Shown: positions 36,879-50,222 of the stretch, one piece after another
How the letters are laid out: every line of letters starts with the position of its first letter
How positions within the stretch are numbered: the stretch's first letter is position 1
Source of the DNA: Apis mellifera
Lineage: Eukaryota > Arthropoda > Insecta > Hymenoptera > Apidae
Direction of reading: 5' to 3'
NCBI RefSeq assembly: GCF_003254395.2
Contig: NC_037648.1
Location: 372,001 to 436,000, forward strand
DNA length: 64,000 nt
The notes under the pieces: model-generated
What the model saw: only the letters and a program-made list of their open reading frames with translations
What the model was told of the DNA's origin: nothing
Database searches by the model: none
Translations under genes and position numbers: made by a program

Positions 36879-39549
36879 CTGATGTCTTTATTTATTTATT
36901 CTATAGAAACATATTAATGTCAATAAAATATAAAAAAAAAATTATTAATTAAAAAGTACATGTATATTCTAAGGTTATGATGTATTATGAATAAAGAATA
37001 TTAATAACAGTAAAAAACTATGAATTAACTTACTTGGTTATACAAACGTTAAAACGTTAAAATTAATTGATTTAATAAAAGTTATATTAAAATAAAGGCA
37101 ACAAATTTCGATACAATATCTTCTTATTTTCCCGCCAATGTGTTCACATATATATTAATAAATAAAATATAATACAAATATATATATATCACATGAAGAA
37201 AAAGCAATAAATCACAAATACATGAAATTTATATTAACATCTATAGCATTAAATTTAAATCATTAATATTAACAATATTTTTAGTTGCTTTGAAATAATA
37301 TAATGCGTGAACATCAAAATTTTTTACTTACAACACCATCTATTGCAGAGAAATTAAAAATAAAATTTCAAATATTACACCATAGATTAGATATAAAATA
37401 GATCATCCAATACATTTTGTATTATATAATTTGCATGCCTCTATCATTTTAATATCATTAATTCAGACTAAAATAATATATTATTGAGATAAAAAAAATG
37501 TAATAAAAATATATTTGATATAAAAATTATAATTATGATTAATTTCAAATATAAAATTAGATTTAATATAGAACTATTATTGTTTTTATACAAAAATCTC
37601 AAAGAATAATATCTATATTTTTAATATTAAAAATTAAAATTTATTATAATTTTGAGAGAAAAATGATAAAAATATATTTAATTATCATGCCACACTTTAT
37701 CGTTATACAATCAACAAGAAATATAAACTAGAAGAAATTAATATAAACATAGAATAAAAATATTGAAATCGGTGCAAATGAAACAAAAAAAAAAAGATAA
37801 AAAATAACAGATAGAATTAATTCTCAGCACTATATCTTAAATATTAGAAATATTTCTGTAAAAATAAAATAAATAAAAAGAAAAAGAATTGAAGATTAGC
37901 GCCATCTCGCATTTGGATCTTCGAAGATTTGTTATTAGCATAGTAGAAGATACAAGGAAGTATACTAATTCATGTAACGTCACAGATAAGGAACGTACTT
38001 TTTTTGGAGATCACATCTAAAAAGATTACTGTCCTTGTTTATGACGTCACATTAATTCATATACCTCTTTACATATTCTGTTATGCTAGTAATAAGTCAG
38101 AGCTTCGATAATTCAAACACGAGATGGCGCTGTTTGCTAAAACTTTTTTTCTATTCTTATTTGATTTATGGACAAAATATATTTTCATTAAATATTTATA
38201 TCATTTAAAAAAGAAAGAAAAACAATAGATAAATTATAATTTAGATCTTATTTATATGAAAAAGGATAATAATATAAAAAAGAATAATAAAAAATAATAA
38301 TATAAAAAAATGCATGAAGAAATAGATTTATTTTTAAAAAAATGTGTTATATATTTCTATATTTATATAAATATATTATTATATAGTACAATATATTCTT
38401 AAGTTAATTCATAAATATGCATAAATAAAATTAATTTTATATTATAAATAAATTTTTTATTTTTTAATTATTTATTTTTTAAAACTATAATATAAAAATA
38501 TATACTATATAAAAATAAAATATATTTTTTTTAATATAAATATCCATTTATTATTATTACATTTCAGATTGAGAAAAAATTATTAATTTTATATTAATAT
38601 GTTTAATATATAAAAACATTAAAAAATAATAAAAAATAAAAATGTATGTATTTAATATTTATATAATACAGAGAAAAAATATCGACAATTTATGATTTTT
38701 AAAATTTAAGATTTAAAATTTTTAATCAATATCTTATGTAAAGAAAATAATAAAATTAATCAAAATCATTTCTTAAGTGCACTCTGCAGTTCAAATAAAA
38801 AAATAAATAATGAAAAAGAAATAAATAAAAATATAGAAAGATATAGTATTAAAATATTGAGAAATATACAAAGAAAAATATTGATAACCATTTATATTCT
38901 GATCATATCCTTTATTTTTTCTTGGTATTTATTATCCTTATGTTTATTTATTAAACTAGAAACTATCTCATGACTATAGACGAAATAAAATATCAATTAC
39001 ATATTTTCTTTTTCAAGATAATATGTGACAATAATGTTTTAGTTTTTAATGTATAAAATATAAATATTCTGAAATTTATAATGTATCTTTAGAATGATCT
39101 TAAAATACTATAATCTGATATACAGTTTTGACTATTCAGTTATAACGATGGAATTTAAACAAACAAAAGTCTGAATAAATAACAAAAGAAATAGAAAGAA
39201 TTTCTGAAGCAACTATCAAAAAATTATGTATATATATTTTTAAATTCATTCACTATTTATAATCTTATAATATGTAGTTAATTATCTAAATACACATAAT
39301 ATCGATAAAGTTGGAAGTGATACTAAAATGGTAAGACTACTAGAGACCTCAAAGATATTCAATGTAAAGTGACACATACATTGATAAACTAATCTAACAC
39401 ATTTAAATCGTGTAGAACGAAAAATCTATTGTCTGTATGGTGGTTCGATAACAGTCATTCAATACAGAAATAATTCTGAAATTAATTATTTCATTACTGA
39501 CAATCATCAAATCTGACAAAAATCAAATTAAGACACCATTCGGAAAAAA
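36879..39549. other. Divergent interval between POLE3 and gamma-SNAP
   Basis: Mostly AT-rich sequence with poly-A and TA tracts. It contains the short MITE at 37898-38131, listed separately. No other gene is supported. The minus-strand frame 39494-39700 overlaps the first gamma-SNAP exon and is a shadow. Confidence 0.65.
37898..38131. mobile_element. Short MITE, same family as 11375-12549
   Basis: The left end begins AGCGCCATCTCGCATTTGGA, and the right end is its imperfect inverse, ending CGAGATGGCGCT. The two arms of about 100 bp each share the ATTAGCATAG and AGTATACTAATT-type blocks with the long copy and meet around a short unique centre (about 37998-38035). The element is therefore an almost complete palindrome of 234 bp with no coding capacity. 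The arms differ from those of the long element by many substitutions, so the copies are not recent duplicates. Confidence 0.88.
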
Positions 39550-41887
39550 ATGTCAAAAATTGAAGAAGGAAATCTTCATATACGACAAGCTGAGAAAAGG
39601 TATTGTTAATGCAAGATGACAAGTCATGTAAAATTATGTCAATAATTAATCTAGTTTTCGTCAATTTTTTATATGAAATCGATAATATATATCTTTTCAT
39701 AATATAAAAATAATTTCATTTTTATCGATCCATATATTCAAATACAATAAATCTATATTATAGCTTGAAAACATCACTATTAAAATGGAGACCTGATTTC
39801 GAAGTTGCGGCTGACGAATATACAAGTGCAGGTAAAATATATTATATATAATACATATAATTTAAAGTATTTAAAATAAAATATTCTGATATAATGTTAT
39901 ATAAATAATATGTTTTTTGTTATTTATTCTAGCAACTTGCTTTAGAATAGCAAAATCTTATCAACAATGTAAAGATTGCTTAATGAAAGCTTCAGATTGT
40001 TATAAAGAAAATAGATCGTATCCTTTCTTTTAAACAAAATTTTATTTCTTATATTCAAATGTACAGGATGAATTATGTAACATAATCTCACATCTAATAA
40101 TTTTTAAATTATTTATTTATAAAAATTATTTATAAAAAAACATTAAAATTGCATTGTATAAATAGAGATATAACATATTTTTTTATAAATGGATAAATAG
40201 ATATATAGATTATCTTTTTTTTAATAAAATCATGTAATTTTTAATATATTGATCCAATTTTTTATAGTATAAATAATTTTGAAAATGAAAAAAAACTGAA
40301 ATTCATTATATGAAAGAAAAGAAATGTTTCTTTATCTTGTTTTTTGTATAAATAGTTTATGAGAAATAATCATTATTGATTGATGTATTAAAAAAATATA
40401 TGATTCTATTTAAAAAAAAAAAAAAACAAAATTGATTTTTATATGTTCTTTATATATTTACTTATAAAAAATTGATAATATTAAATTATATTAATCTCCA
40501 TTTATATTATATAATTTTTTTTATAAAATTTTTTATTATACAGATAATAATTTACAAGATAATTAAAATAGTCATTTTGTATGACTCATAGTATGATTTT
40601 GAATTTGTTTTATATAATTTTAAAATACTTATTCTTTAACATTATGCATAAAAGATGGTTTCATGCTGCAAAGTAAGTTTTTTAAATTTTTAATGATATA
40701 TTTTAAAAAAAAATTTTATTTATCATATATAAATATATGATATAGTAATATATATAATTATCAATATATACAATTATAGGAGTATTGAACAAGCTACTTT
40801 AATTTGCAAAGAAATGGGAAATCTTACAGAAGTTTCAAAATTAGCACATAGTGCTTGCTCTTTATATTTGATGCATGGATCGCCTGAATCAGGTGCAACT
40901 GTACTTGATAAGGGAGGAAAAATGATAGAAGCTACTCAACCACAAGAAGCACTAGACTTGTTTAAACGTGCTGCTAGTATTGTTATGGTAAGATATTTAT
41001 AATTTATTTTTAATATATTTTTAATAATTTTTTAATATTTTTAATAATAAAAATTGAAAATTATATTAATATATTTTTTAATGAAGGGTGAAGATAGTCC
41101 TCGTCAAGCAGCAGAATATATGAGCAAAGTAGCAAGATTATTAGTAAAATTACAAATGTATGATGAAGCAGCAGATGCAATTCGTAGAGAAATTGGAATG
41201 CATCAACAGACAGATCATACATCATCCGTTGGTAGATTAACAGTAGCATTAGTTTTAGTACAATTAGCTCGAGGTGATCAAGTAGCTGCTGAAAAAGCTT
41301 TCAAAGAATGGGGAAATTATTGTGAAGCACCTGAGGTCAAATCATATCTTTTAGAAATTTTAAATTTCTTTTGATTAAAATTTTTATATTTATTTTTATC
41401 TATTTCTGTTTATTTTTAGATCAATACATTAGAAATGTTATTACAAGCATATGACAATGAAGATGCAGATGCTGCAAGAGCAGCCTTAAATAATCCTTTT
41501 ATTAAGCATATGGATGTTGAATATGCTAAACTTGCTAGAGGTTTACCTTTGCCACAACAAGAATATGCAATACCTCCTCCAGGAGTAAGAGCTAATGCAG
41601 CAGAATCGTATACATCTCCTAATGCATCAAAATTAATGGAAGAAACTACAAGTGAAGTTCAAGTAAAGAATAAAGTTTTCTATTTATTAATTTATTTTTA
41701 TTTATATATATTACAATAAAAGTCCTCAATTTGTGTTTATATCATATTCTAGAACATGAGTATTAAAGAATCTGAGGATACTCCAAAAACATCATCAGAA
41801 GACACTATTGAAAAAGAACAAACACAGGCAGCATTTTCAAAAGATATAAATAATGATGAAGAAGATGAATATGAAGGACTATGTTGA
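39550..41887 (+). CDS. NAPG: Gamma-soluble NSF attachment protein
   Basis: SNAP-family adaptor that recruits NSF to SNARE complexes for disassembly after membrane fusion. Eight exons join in phase: 39550-39599, 39764-39831, 39933-40017, 40655-40672, 40780-40987, 41087-41335, 41420-41662, 41753-41887, giving 351 aa (human 312). The N-terminus MSKIEEGNLHIRQAEKSLKT and the helical TPR-like repeats (for example EALDLFKRAASIVMGEDSPR) mark the gamma type. The tail ends EDEYEGLC, like the gamma-SNAP C-terminus. Exon 4 is an 18-nt microexon (reads roughly SWFHAAK) preceded by a U12-type intron. The extra length lies in a Ser/Thr/Glu-rich stretch before the tail. Its partner class, a Qc SNARE (syntaxin 6), is encoded next to it. 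Confidence 0.95.
40018..40654 (+). other. U12-type GT-AG intron 3 of gamma-SNAP
   Basis: The donor is GTATCCTTTC. The 3' end has ATTCTTTAAC at 40631-40640 as branch site, with AAAG 14 nt later. Both match the minor-spliceosome consensus, and the branch-to-acceptor spacing is typical. The next exon is only 18 nt long. Confidence 0.88.
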
Positions 41888-43908
41888 TTATACATTCTTA
41901 TTAAAATTGATAATTTATATCTCAAAGTATAAACAAAATTTATTTTGTAAAAGGTACTATATCATTTTAATTCAAATATATATATAATCTACTCTATGTA
42001 TAATGTTCAAAAATATTCTTTGCAGATATAAAATATGCCTGCAAGAATATTTATATATATAATATATAAGAATTACATATAAAAGAATTCATATATAATT
42101 ATAAATGTTAAATCTTGTTAAATTATTTAATGCATATTTATTAGATTAGTAAAAAAATTAAAAAAAAATTATATTCTTAAAAATATATCTAAAAATGTGA
42201 TGCTTCTAATATTATAAAAAATTTTATTTATTTGAAATATTTAAATTATATTTTATAAATATACTTTTTCTTGTATTACAAAAAATTCTATAACAAGAAA
42301 TAAATATGTAATATATATATATATATACATTTATGTTTAATAGAATGTTTGTAAGAATATAATCCTTAAAAAATACAGTTTGCATATTGATATTAGCTTT
42401 ATAAAGATATTTTTTAGCACTTTCAGAATATATATATTGCAAATTTTAAGTCAATAAAAATGTATAAAATACGAATATATTTTAATAATTTTATGTTAAT
42501 AAACTGTAAAAATATTCATAGAAAAATAAATTGTTATTGCAAATATTTAAGTATATGTAAATATATTTAATTTATTATTATGTAACATTTATCATTTTCA
42601 ATATCAAAATTAATTTTTTATGAAAAATATATTGAAATATATTTATAAAATTGAAAGTGTTTAATTAAATGCATTTCAAATCAAATGCATTTCATTTTTC
42701 AAAAGAAAAGAGGTTATGGATATCAAATTTTATATAGATATATTTATTACTTACGAATTTTATCTTCTATAGCCAGCCACTGTTTTCTTCTATGATATGT
42801 TCTCAAACACTAAGAAGTATCAACACGATATTTTTTTTTTACACACACATAAATTTTTAAATATGCCTTTCACTTATTGGTTTTAAAAGATTCCCATAAA
42901 ATATCAGCACTACATATTGTAATTCATGATCATATAAAAACAGAAATCACATAAAATATTCGAAAAGACAAATTTATATTTATATAAGAATATTTTATAT
43001 AATAAAATTTATACATACGTTTTTGTTCAATAATATTATTAATTTTTAATTTATTATATCTTTCTATAATATATATTATAATATAATTTAATTTATTATA
43101 TCTTTACAATTGAAAATTTTATAATTTTTACATTTTTTTTTATGAAGTTATATCAGAAATATATATGTACAATATTCCAAACTTATTAATTTTGTTTATA
43201 GCTAATTAAAAATAAACATATATAATTATCTTAATTGTAATATTATGTATAATTATCTTTAATTATAAATGATAAATTATAATTGTATATATAATTATTA
43301 TATATTTAATTATATTGAAATTAAATTAAAATATAATAATAAATTTAATGTTTACAATTTATACAATATTTTAAAAGAATTGGCGCGAAATAATTCTTTT
43401 GATGCGCAAGTTTCAATCTATGAATGTAGATGAACAAGTGTTGTTGCATAAATCAAACGCTTTTAAGTTAGCCATAAAAAACATTAAATTTATTACATAA
43501 TATGGTCAAACATTAAATTTTAATAATCATTGTGTACATTTTGTCGTATTTTGATTATTAATTAATTTTTGTTATAAGTGACTGTGAACTTTACTTTAAA
43601 TGTTTCTACACGAAATCAATATTACAGTGGCTTTTAGAGAGGCGTGTTTGCGCACGAACATTAAAAAAAATCGAATAAATAGTCGTCTGCAGGAAGACTC
43701 AGAGCAGACGTCACAATACATCACGATATTGTATACCATAACAGTAGAGCGCGAGCAAGTGTCAATTTGATTATTGTCATCGTTTCTGTGACTATCGATA
43801 GTTCTGTAAGTTTGGAATTTCTACCGATGATCGACAAATTGCATATACGTATTTCTGTGGGTGCCGTGAGGCGGCGAGAAAGGCCACCTCTTTAAATTAA
43901 AAGAAGGA
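41888..43908. other. Intergenic interval and syntaxin 6 promoter
   Basis: AT-rich up to about 43,370. From about 43,380 to 43,908 the composition becomes more balanced, consistent with promoter and 5' UTR of syntaxin 6. No coding gene. The minus-strand frame 42224-42442 is low complexity. Confidence 0.65.
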
Positions 43909-46900
43909 ATGACGCTAGAGAATCCGTTCTTTGTCGTCAAGGAGTAAGTAAAAATTATAATCTTATGATAAATTTTAAGTCAATATTTTTTAATTTTATA
44001 AATTATCAATGATAAGTTAATATTAGCTTCGCCAAATTTATGCAGTTACTAAACTTTTGTTGTCTCTTTGATACTGTATATATACATCATACAGCCCTTT
44101 ATATGAATAGTCAGGATAAATTATTATAAAAAAAATCATATATTCTATTTCAAAATAACTTTTACTTGAAAAAATTTTTAAAAAAATTTTTTTATGAATA
44201 TTATTTTAATATGTATGTATAATTTTAACTTTTCATATTTTATTTTATTTATTAAATTTGTTCAACATTGACGTTATTTTTATTAAAATATTGAATTTTT
44301 TTTCATAATTAGATTAAAAACAATTAGATTTTATTGTCTTTTAATATTTATGTATTGTAAAAAGAAATTTATAAAATTTATGAAATTCTTTAAAATAATT
44401 TTTTTATACTTTTTATATCATAATTATTTAAAAACGTTTACATTTCTATGAATTAATTTTAGTATTCTAATATAATTTATAATATAAATTTATAATATAT
44501 AAAAAATATAATTTATATATTAAATATAATATATAAAATATATAATTATATTTTAGTAATATTTATTATTGTTAAAAAAAATTTTTTAATTAAATAAAAT
44601 ATAATTTTTAAAGATTATATAATACTGTCAAATTATCCTTATATTTATATGATATATTTTATAATACAAAATATTTATAATGATATCAGAAACTTAATAT
44701 ATAATTATTAATTAATTTTATAATTTATGATATAAATAAATTTATTTTTTGTTATATAGCGAAGTTTGTAAAGCTTTAAATAAAAATCGCGGTTTATACG
44801 GGCGCTGGACGGAATTGCAGGATGTTGTCACGAGTCCTACTGTGAGTGGGGGAATCCCAATCTCACGCGACGAATTAGAGTGGACTACTACTGAATTACG
44901 GAAAGCTTTACGTTCAATCGAATGGGATCTTGATGATTTAGAAGACACAATTTATATCCTTTAATATATATTGTATATTATATGTAAACCGTGACATTAT
45001 TTTTTTTATTGAAATTTAATAATAATGAATATAATATACATATTTATTAGAAATATAATATAATGTCGATTATCCGATAATAATAAATTATTTTTTCATA
45101 AGCGATTTTTCGATTAATCAATTAGAAAAAACTAAATTTCTGAATATACAATTCAATTAAAAAAAACAATTTTCAAACAATTATTATATATAATAATATG
45201 TATCTCATAAGAGAATATTATAAAATATATATTTTTATATATTATATAAATAATAATATATTAAAATATATATAATAATATAATATATATGAAAAAATAT
45301 ATTTAAAATATTATAAAAAATTAATTTGTATATTATTTCAAAATATATTTTGTAAAGTGTTTTTTAAAACATTTTCAAATATAATTTAAATATATATTCA
45401 CTATATTCAGATAATCTGATCATCAAATTAGAGAAATTTAAATAATCGATATTATATTGTAATTATTATTCATTTATTAAATTCTATATTTGTATAAAAT
45501 TGATTGAAAAACTTTTTATAAATTTTAAATTTTTGTATTCTATATTCTATATTCTATATTTTTCTTAACGCACTATATATATATATATATGTATGTATGT
45601 GTATATATACGTATTGTAGAAAAAAATCCAACAAAGTTTAAAATAGATAACAAAGAATTAACGGTTCAACGAAGTTTTATCGAACAAACTCGAGAAGAAG
45701 TTAAGGTAATACTTGTTGTATAATATTTAATTATTTATATCAATTAAAAATTCGATTAAATATCTGTTAAATAAGTTTTATGAAAATATATATCAATTAT
45801 TATTAATTTATTGCAGACCATGAAAGATAAAATGAATTTAAGTAGAGGTCGGGATCGTGATAACACAGCAAGACAGGTTTGTAAAAATTAAATAATTTTA
45901 CATATTTTCTTTTAACTTTATAATTTTTGTCATTTAGTATATCATTTATATTTTTCAGAAACATGCAATGAAAATTTCGATTATGATTTAAACTAATATT
46001 TCAATACAATACAATACAATTATAATACTATAATTGTAATATATTGTAAATAAATTGTAATAAATTGTATAATGTAATTATAATTGTAATATTTATTATT
46101 ATTTTCAAATTTTATAATATAATTTATTACAAGATGTTTAACTTTATACAAATACAGTACTTTATACTTTTAAATTTCGCTCGTAAATTACTATCGTATA
46201 TGATGCGACACCTATGTAAAACTGTCAAATTGCCAATAATATTGATAGTGATTATCAAACTTGTTCCCTTATTTCTGAATGTACAAATAAAATATTATTA
46301 ATTAGAAAAAAGAAATGGTTTATGCGGTAAATCAATCATATTTGATATCATTACTATCGTATATAAAATAAAACTTTTTATGATTTAACATATAACTTTC
46401 TGTAATTTAAATATACTTATCAAGTCCTTAATTAAATATTTTGATATTTTTATTAATTTATCGTAATAAATAAATTTCATTATATATGCTATTTTTTTAA
46501 TCTAATAATTTATATATTTATATCTTCTTATATCTTACAGCCACTTTTAGATAATAGTCCTGCTCGAGTTCCTGTCAATCATGGCACAACAAAATATAGC
46601 AAATTGGAAAATGAAATTGATAGTCCAAATAGACAATTTTTAGGAGATACCTTACAACAACAAAATGATATGATGAGACAACAAGATGAGCAACTAGATA
46701 TGATAGGTGAAAGCATTGGAACATTGAAAACAGTATCTAGACAAATCAATACTGAATTAGATGAACAAGCAGTGTAAGTTTAATAGTTATTATTAAATAT
46801 ATATTTTTTTTATTATTAACAAAATGATTTTCTAAATTAACATATTTTTATATAACAATCATTTCAGTATGTTAGATGAATTTGGTAATGAATTAGAAGT

Positions 46901-49900
46901 AACGGATTCTAAATTAGATGCAACAATGAAAAAAATGGCCAAAGTTCTTCATATGAGTAATGGTAACTATAATAATTACATTCCTGCTCCTACTACTGCA
47001 ACATCTAGTGTTTCTGATCTTGCCTCTAAACCTTCTTCTCTATCATCTTTATCAAATACAATAACTAACTGTTTCTTATGTTCTGGAGATTAAATTTAAT
47101 ATTTTTATTATAATTTTATCATAATTATTCAGTAATATTTATAAATTATATTTTTTCATTTAATAATTTCAATTTCATTTTTTTCAAATCAATTTATTTA
47201 AAATATTAAATATAAATATTAATATTTATATTTAAAATATTAAGTTAGCTTTATTATTATTATCTAATTGTTATATTATTAAAAATTAATAATTTCTAAT
47301 ATTTACTGAAAAATTATGGAATTGTGTTATGAATTTAATAATTCATTTTGCCTTTACAATAACATTGCATACCGTAATCACTTATGAAAATAAGTTATTT
47401 CCTACATTCTCTTAATTAATTTAAATTGATTCTTAGCACTATTGCACTTATTTTTAAACTTTTGATTTTTTTTATTAAATATATGTAGGATTATATTGAT
47501 ATATAATTATTTAGAAAAAATAATTTATTGGAGAGTAGAAGTCTCATTAAATTGACATTATCTTTAAAAGAAAAAAATCAGTCAAATAAATTTTAAATTT
47601 ATTTTTTATTTAACTTTTAAATTACATTTAATGCATTTAGATTATAATTAATACATATTTTAATACATATAATTAATACAACATAAAATATTGATATTGA
47701 TTTCATTATGAAATAATAATCATGAAATAATTTTTTAGTTTTTTATTTATAAGCAAAAAGTTATATAAATAAAATATATTAATTAAATATTTAATGTTTT
47801 AATAAAATATTAACAAATTAAAACATGTTATAAATATTAGATAAAAATAAAAATTGATACATATATGTAATAATTACTATTTTAATTTAAAAATGTTTGC
47901 CATTCTTTTTTATTTATTTTATTATTCAAAAATTAAGAATTAAATTTATATTATTAAATTAGGAATTAAATTTTATATTTTAACTTGTATGTGTTTTTAT
48001 ATGTTTTTTATGTAATATGTTTTAATACATTTTATGAATCTGTTGCTTATTTAATAAGAATAAACAAGAATAAAAAAAAAGTTTTTTAATATAAACAATT
48101 GTTAAAAATCTATATAAAATAATTAGAAAATCTATAAATTTTGAGAAAGTTATGTATATTCAGACTTAAATAAATGCTAAAAATGTAGTATTAAAATGGA
48201 CCAGTTGCAGTTTCCATAAAATAATTATCTTTAAAATTTCTGTAATTTAATACAATTCAAATAATTATTATTTATATAGTATAATAGTTGAAATTCTAAA
48301 ATAGTTTGAAATTCAATAGCAAAATCAGAAAATTAAAAAAATTATTGTATATTGAAAAATTATAGATAAATAATTGTATAAAAATACCTCAATATATTCA
48401 ATTAATTTTAGATTATTAGAAGAATTTTAAGATTTTGTCAAATTTGAAGACAAATATAAAAATAAAAAAAGAAGCACAAATAATTTGTGCCTCGAAAAAT
48501 TTTAATGTCACATTTATAGATAGATATATATATATATATATATATACATACTGTTTCTTAGTATGTTCTAAAACTTCTGATACTTCTACTTCCAATGTAT
48601 ATGTGATATTAATATATGATATTAATGTTGATTGAGGCATAGATGAAAAATAGTTTAGGACATGCTAGTGTGAAATATTCATATAACATTGTAAAAGTAC
48701 CAATCATTTTATGTGTGTAATGAATGTAAACGAAAATACAAAGTTTGAAAAGTTTGAAAGAATATTGTTGAAGAGAAAGAAGAGCAAAATGTGAAAACAA
48801 TTATTTGTACGTATGATGATTGTTGATTGATTGTTTCTCAATGTGAATGAGATTGTTCATAAGTATTATAAGGTAGTTTGAAACTCTCTTCATTTAAAAA
48901 AAAAATGAAACATTAGAAAAACTTTAAAATTAAAAACTGAAATATTTATTCATTGTTAAAAAAGTATTAATAATATAATGTTGTGAATTCATACATAAAA
49001 CAGAAATTGTTTATTTTAGTTTATATTTAAAAGCTAAAAAATTATACATACTTTATTATTTTGCATAAATGACCAATTGTGAAGACATACTGATAAATAA
49101 AATTGGAGACTTTATTTATATTGTACATATTGCTGTAAAGTACCAAATTCCTAATCCATTAAAATTATTTAAATAATAATTACAATAATAATAATTCATT
49201 ACATATTGATTTCTTTGCTTGAGAGATAATAATAAATATATATTATCATACTTTTAATATAATTAAATTTTTATCAAAAGTAACTTTCAATGTTTTATTT
49301 CAATTATTATGTTTTATTTCAATTATATTATTATATTAATTTTTTTTAATAATCATATAAATAGACAATTTATAAAATTTTATTATAAGATCTCTCAATC
49401 ATGGAATATAATTTTTTTCACTCAAAATTTATGAATATGTGTATTATCATTCTGCTCTAATTATTGCTTTTATATGTTTATGCAAAGAATTTTTATTTAT
49501 GTGTTTATGCAATGTTTAAAAAATTAATAAGAATTATCAATCTGAAGCTTTTGTAATTTAATAAATGTTACAATTACTGCTTGTTATGTATGAATAATTT
49601 TAACTCAAAATGTAACTTTAGAAATCAATTAAATTATTAAATTATTTTATAATATTGATTCTTTGCATTCTAATTGACATTATTAAAATTTATAGAGGAT
49701 ATATCAAAACATTTTTTAAAATATATAAAAAAATTAAAGATCTTTTTATTAGACCATATCAAATTTTATAAATGATGAATAATAAAATCAATATCATTAT
49801 TTTTTAATTTTTTAATCATTTTTTATTTTTTTATTTTTTAATAATACACTTATAAATAAAGATTTATTTTATTATTTAATATTTGAGAGTGCAGAGTATC

Positions 49901-50222
49901 AATATAAAAAATATAATGTTGTTATAAACTGCTTGTTAATGAATGCATGTTGAAAATAATGTACAATATTTATCATTTGAAGAAGGGCCAAATATATAAG
50001 TATTAATTTTTTTTATATAGTATATTATACAATATGTTACTCATTTAATTTTAATGTCATTCACTGAATGATGATAAAATGAATCTTGATTCTGACTACT
50101 TTTTTCATAAGTGACGCATGTGATGTTACTTTCCGTTTGTTTTAGATCGGAGACAATGGGTAGCCATTGGAGTGTTGACCGCTATATTGGTGTTTCTAAT
50201 AATTTTATTTATAATTAAGTGA
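43909..50222 (+). CDS. STX6: Syntaxin 6 (Qc-SNARE)
   Basis: Tail-anchored SNARE of the trans-Golgi and endosomes. Seven exons join in phase: 43909-43943, 44760-44953, 45611-45705, 45817-45876, 46541-46773, 46868-46962, 50146-50222 (262 aa). The N-terminal three-helix domain starts MTLENPFFVVKDEVCKALNK and includes RSIEWDLDDLEDTI. The SNARE motif runs from QQQNDMMRQQDEQLDMIGES to KKMAKVLHMSN, with Gln in the zero layer. The last exon gives DRRQWVAIGVLTAILVFLI, a C-terminal membrane anchor, and ends in IIK. Intron 2 is an AT-AC minor-class intron. Intron 6 is 3.2 kb and its start is open, giving a possible soluble isoform. Confidence 0.93.
44954..45610 (+). other. U12-type AT-AC intron 2 of syntaxin 6
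   Basis: The donor is ATATCCTTTAA, a perfect minor-class match. A branch-like TTTCTTAAC lies at 45561-45569. The only terminal dinucleotide that restores the frame is AC at 45609-45610, joining DLEDTI to C-IVEKNPTKF. About 40 nt of TA/GTAT microsatellite lie between branch and acceptor, longer than is usual for U12 introns. Confidence 0.8.
46963..47093 (+). other. Possible alternative 3' end of syntaxin 6
   Basis: If intron 6 is retained, exon 6 stays open for 43 more codons and ends at 47093. The added residues include YIPAPTTATSSVSDLASKPS and end CFLCSGD. This stretch is more balanced in composition than the intron around it. It would replace the membrane anchor with a Ser/Thr-rich tail and two Cys residues. 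It is unproven. Confidence 0.4.
47094..50145. other. Rest of syntaxin 6 intron 6
   Basis: Three kilobases of AT-rich intron. A TA tract lies near 48522-48545, with GCACAAATAATTTGTGC, a near-perfect palindrome, at 48474-48490. No supported gene. The frames 48416-48640, 48435-48635 and 48609-48800 are chance frames. Confidence 0.6.

Noticed and set aside
48474..48490. Palindrome GCACAAATAATTTGTGC as a regulatory site or terminator
   Set aside because: A single short palindrome in AT-rich intron DNA is expected by chance, and nothing around it supports a function.
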